A stretch of 8,019 nucleotides of DNA from Pseudomonadota bacterium (GTDB lineage Bacteria > Pseudomonadota > Alphaproteobacteria > UBA9655), in contig JAKBAL010000084.1 in the NCBI GenBank assembly GCA_021809225.1, positions 1 to 8,019 on the forward strand, in the 5' to 3' direction. Positions 5,741 through 8,019 of the stretch are shown in pieces. Each line of letters opens with the position of its first letter. The stretch's first letter is position 1. The notes under the pieces are model-generated. The model searched no databases. It was not told the DNA's origin and was given only the letters and a program-made list of their open reading frames with translations. The position numbers and the translations under genes were made by a program.

Positions 5741-5868
5741 AATGAGTTAATGACACTTCAGACACTCATATTATACAAATCGCAGGCATGAAATATATAA
5801 AATAGCGGGGACTTTATTTTCAATTTGCGACGCGGGCATGCTTTGGCCATTACCAACCCATGTGGTTG
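5741..5868. other. Gene-free spacer after the EAL gene
   Basis: No gene is supported here. A weak hairpin directly follows the stop of the EAL gene on the minus strand (CAACC 5868-5864, loop of 5, GGTTG 5858-5854), but it has no T-run. I see no convincing terminator for that gene, so its transcript may run on into the repeat cluster. Confidence 0.5.
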
Positions 5869-7521
5869 CTAAGACTCTGGGCCAAGCTGCTTTTTTAACC
5901 AATTTGTGGCCTCGATTTCCTTCATGGATCGGCCGATTAAATATCCTTGCCCTCCGTCACATCCCCATTGAGCCAATTGATCATATTGATGACGTGTCTC
6001 AACACCTTCTGCAATGACTTCGAGGCCCAACTCATGAGCCAGGCTGATTGCATTTCTAACGATAGAAGCTGCTGCTGGGTTATGAGAGATGGACTGAACA
6101 AAGAGTTTGTCAATCTTAACCACATTTAAGGGAAGCTCGAAAAGGTATTGTTGTGAAGCTTGTCCCGTTCCGAAATCATCAATCGCAATTCTAAGGCCAA
6201 TTTCGCGTAAGTTGTTTAAAGCGGCTACAACGGTTGAGAGATTGGAGGCCACAAACGTTTCTGTAACCTCAACTTCAAGAAAGTGAGGAGGGATTTGGTA
6301 GGTGTCTAAAAGGTTCACTAAAGTTTCGATGATTGAGGGGTCATGAAAATTTTTGATAGAGAAATTGACACTTACAGGAACAAGAAGTCCTTCTTTATTC
6401 CATCGATGCATTTGAGAGAGTGCCGTTTCCAAAACCCACCTGGTAAAAGGATTAATAAGAAGCGTTTCCTCAATTAAGGGAACAAAATCCATAGGATTTA
6501 CTGATCCCAGAATGGGGTCAATCCACCGGACAAGCGCTTCGAACCCCATAACTTTTCCTGTTTTAAGATAGGCCTTGGGTTGGTATTCTAAAACAAGAGA
6601 TTTAGTATCGATAGCTATTTTGAATTGATTGAGGATCAATAAGTTACGTTCAGAAGAATCCGTCGTATTTTTGTCAAAATGACTCACCTGTTCGGTTTGA
6701 TTTTGATTTGTCTTAATTGCGAGCTGTGCTTTTCGGATGAGATGATTTAAATCCTTATCATCATAGGGATAGCGGGAAATTCCAAATCGCATTTCAACAA
6801 AAAGTGGGATACCATTAACAAGATAAGTACTCTCTGAAAGAGATCCGAACTTTTCCAAAGTGTCGAGGACATTCTCTTCATCGGGAATCAAGATGGCAAA
6901 ACTATGGGCTTGAAGTCGCCCTAAAGCGCCGTTTTTCCCAACAGCTTTCCGTAAACTTTCTGCAACTTGCTTCGTAAGATGGGTTGTTCCTTCTTCACCT
7001 ACGGCAGCACTAATTTTCTGTATTTGATTCAACTCAACCACAATAACAACGAGCGTCTTATCTGTTGTTTGGGCGATTTCTGAGAAAATTCTGGTGAGGC
7101 CCTGATGATTGGGTAATCCTGTAAGAGGGTCTGTTGTTTGCTTAATTTCAAGTTCATTTATATAGGCTCTAAAAATAGATGCGCCAATGCCCGCGATCGT
7201 GCCAACAAGAGCAAAAATGACAGCCCTCAAAAACCATGATGAAAACGGTTGAGCAAGTTCATAACTATGCTGTGAAGGCATCCAAGGACTCAGGAGAACT
7301 CCTGCAACAAGACCAGTCGCTATTCCTCCCTCTACTGAAAATACAAATCCGGCAAGAATGATGGGAATATAAAGAATATGAAGGTAAGCAAACTCGGTGC
7401 CTCCTGTAAGCTGGACGATGGTATATCCTAGGATAAGCAAAAAAATAATCAAAAGAGCGAGAAGAAATTTCGTTCTTCTGCTTGGAAAAATAAGATTCTT
7501 ATAGATTTCAAAAAGGGGCAT
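5869..7521 (-). CDS. Membrane c-di-GMP phosphodiesterase with degenerate GGDEF and intact EAL
   Basis: 550-residue inner-membrane signalling protein. About four hydrophobic segments (17-38, 45-62, 64-80, 97-118) form an N-terminal membrane sensor I cannot classify. A GGDEF-type domain starts at TTDPLTGLPN (129-138), but the active-site GGDEF is replaced by QAHSF (204-208), so diguanylate cyclase activity should be lost. The EAL domain (about 295-545) keeps its motifs: EALVR (328-332), Asn386 in NFSIKNF, Glu418 and Glu421 in EVTET, DDFGTG (448-453), Lys469 and Asp471 in VKIDK, EGVE (505-508), and QGY (525-527). It should therefore hydrolyse c-di-GMP to pGpG, with the GGDEF-like domain perhaps regulatory; this is inferred from motifs. 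The ATG has no Shine-Dalgarno, only an A9 run at about -4 to -12. The gene follows the small exported protein gene after 40 bp on the same strand, so it may be operonic. A CsrD/MshH-like RNA-decay role is an alternative given the architecture. Confidence 0.92.
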   Translation of the reverse strand: MPLFEIYKNLIFPSRRTKFLLALLIIFLLILGYTIVQLTGGTEFAYLHILYIPIILAGFVFSVEGGIATGLVAGVLLSPWMPSQHSYELAQPFSSWFLRAVIFALVGTIAGIGASIFRAYINELEIKQTTDPLTGLPNHQGLTRIFSEIAQTTDKTLVVIVVELNQIQKISAAVGEEGTTHLTKQVAESLRKAVGKNGALGRLQAHSFAILIPDEENVLDTLEKFGSLSESTYLVNGIPLFVEMRFGISRYPYDDKDLNHLIRKAQLAIKTNQNQTEQVSHFDKNTTDSSERNLLILNQFKIAIDTKSLVLEYQPKAYLKTGKVMGFEALVRWIDPILGSVNPMDFVPLIEETLLINPFTRWVLETALSQMHRWNKEGLLVPVSVNFSIKNFHDPSIIETLVNLLDTYQIPPHFLEVEVTETFVASNLSTVVAALNNLREIGLRIAIDDFGTGQASQQYLFELPLNVVKIDKLFVQSISHNPAAASIVRNAISLAHELGLEVIAEGVETRHQYDQLAQWGCDGGQGYLIGRSMKEIEATNWLKKQLGPES

Positions 7522-7561
7522 ATATTTTTTTTTATAATTTTATATCACTTTAAAGCTTACA

Positions 7562-7957
7562 TTAATTCTCAGTTTCATCAACAATCTTTTGCTTGTTAGC
7601 AATATAGGTTTGATGAGGACGAAGGGTAAATGTCTTTTGGGTTAGGGATTGCCTTGAGATCCAAGTAAATGTTGCTTCATCAGGATCGACTTTTACGAGA
7701 TGAAATTTTTCGATTTTATGAATATCGCCAGAACGAAGGACTTTATTATTCACCCATAAACACCAATGATCTTCATCACAGTAGATCATGGCTGATAACT
7801 TCAGCTTTTCAATATCCTTTAAAGTACTGAAGTCTCTATCACGAATGTTTTTGCGAATACAAGAAATCTCTTCTTCTGTCAATAAAAGAGAAGGATAAGC
7901 ATAGAGTTTGATTTGACTTAATAAAATGCAGAAAATTAATAAGATCTCAATTTTCAT
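7562..7957 (-). CDS. Small exported protein, putative PilP/GspC/MshK-type HR domain
   Basis: 131-residue protein with an N-terminal signal or anchor (1-20, hydrophobic core ILLIFCILL, possible cleavage after LYA). After a charged linker, LSAMIYCDEDHWCLWVNNKV (54-73) is followed by SGDIHKIEKFHLVKV (76-90), DEATFTW (93-99), TFTLRPHQTY (109-118) and KIVD. This alternation of short strands is what I expect of the HR-type beta fold of PilP, GspC, GspB or MshK, the inner-membrane-linked subunits that touch the secretin in type IV pili and type II secretion. The match is by pattern only. Cys60 and Cys66 could pair. The start is supported by AGGAAG 8 bases upstream. The gene overlaps the end of an upstream minus-strand gene by 11 bp, and the EAL gene follows after 40 bp. 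It could instead be an unrelated exported orphan. Confidence 0.75.
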   Translation of the reverse strand: MKIEILLIFCILLSQIKLYAYPSLLLTEEEISCIRKNIRDRDFSTLKDIEKLKLSAMIYCDEDHWCLWVNNKVLRSGDIHKIEKFHLVKVDPDEATFTWISRQSLTQKTFTLRPHQTYIANKQKIVDETEN

Positions 7958-8019
7958 GATCTTGTCTTCCTAGAGCAAACCACTCAAAAATAAGTTTTCC
8001 CTTAACAAAATTAAGATCG
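7947..8019 (-). CDS. C-terminal end of an upstream gene (partial)
   Basis: The minus-strand frame entering at the right edge is open for 23 codons and stops with TGA at 7949-7947. It reads DLNFVKGKLIFEW and ends in ALGRQDHEN. It overlaps the start of the next gene by 11 bp (stop just inside the ATG at 7957), a typical operon junction, and its residues look protein-like. The alternating hydrophobic pattern suggests a C-terminal beta strand. If the next gene is PilP/MshK-like, this would be the place for a PilO/MshJ-like gene, but too little is visible to call it. A chance open frame of this length is possible. Confidence 0.55.
   Translation of the reverse strand, partial: DLNFVKGKLIFEWFALGRQDHEN

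Noticed and set aside
5567..5791. Plus-strand open frame of 74 codons across the repeat cluster
   Set aside because: It is translated repeat sequence (copies A, B and C), has no Shine-Dalgarno, and its product has no protein-like pattern.

Overview
The window looks like a moderately AT-rich alphaproteobacterial chromosome segment. The strongest marker is gapR (DUF2312), an alphaproteobacterial nucleoid-associated protein. It sits divergently beside pyruvate kinase, a neighbourhood I recall from other alphaproteobacteria. The UbiB-like kinase carries motifs I associate with an alphaproteobacterial AarF subfamily. Low GC, dispersed 36-bp palindromic repeats and several orphan secreted proteins would suit a host-associated lineage such as Holosporales or Rickettsiales. 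That placement is inference only.

Layout from left to right. Positions 1-295 are AT-rich and hold no gene I can support, only one start-less open frame. Positions 296-342 form a strong intrinsic terminator for two overlapping minus-strand genes (347-1069 and 1035-1718). Both encode type IV prepilin-like proteins with class III signal peptides. Next on the minus strand comes a pyk-ubiB pair (4594 to 1836) with a 4-bp ATGA overlap. The 124-bp divergent spacer between pyk and gapR holds candidate promoters in both directions. It also has a perfect palindrome over the putative pyk -35 and a 20-bp tandem duplication upstream of gapR. gapR (plus) converges on a small secreted orphan (5050-5460, minus) across a shared hairpin terminator.

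Positions 5461-5868 are a gene-free spacer with three copies of a 36-bp repeat and an A/T-only palindrome. From 5869 to the right edge everything is on the minus strand. It contains a membrane-anchored c-di-GMP protein with a degenerate GGDEF and an intact EAL domain. Upstream of it is a small exported protein that looks like a PilP/GspC/MshK-type HR domain, and then the last 23 codons of a further gene that overlaps it.

Functional reading: the right-hand genes may be the end of a type IV pilus or type II secretion assembly operon, next to a c-di-GMP phosphodiesterase. The prepilins at the left could be partners of the same machinery. The centre is housekeeping: pyruvate kinase, a ubiquinone-linked atypical kinase, and a chromosome-organising protein. 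I see no rRNA, tRNA, CRISPR array, insertion sequence or integrase. I find no clear undescribed multi-gene system. The most unusual items are the right-edge pilus-like cluster with an EAL protein and the structured regulatory DNA around gapR and pyk.
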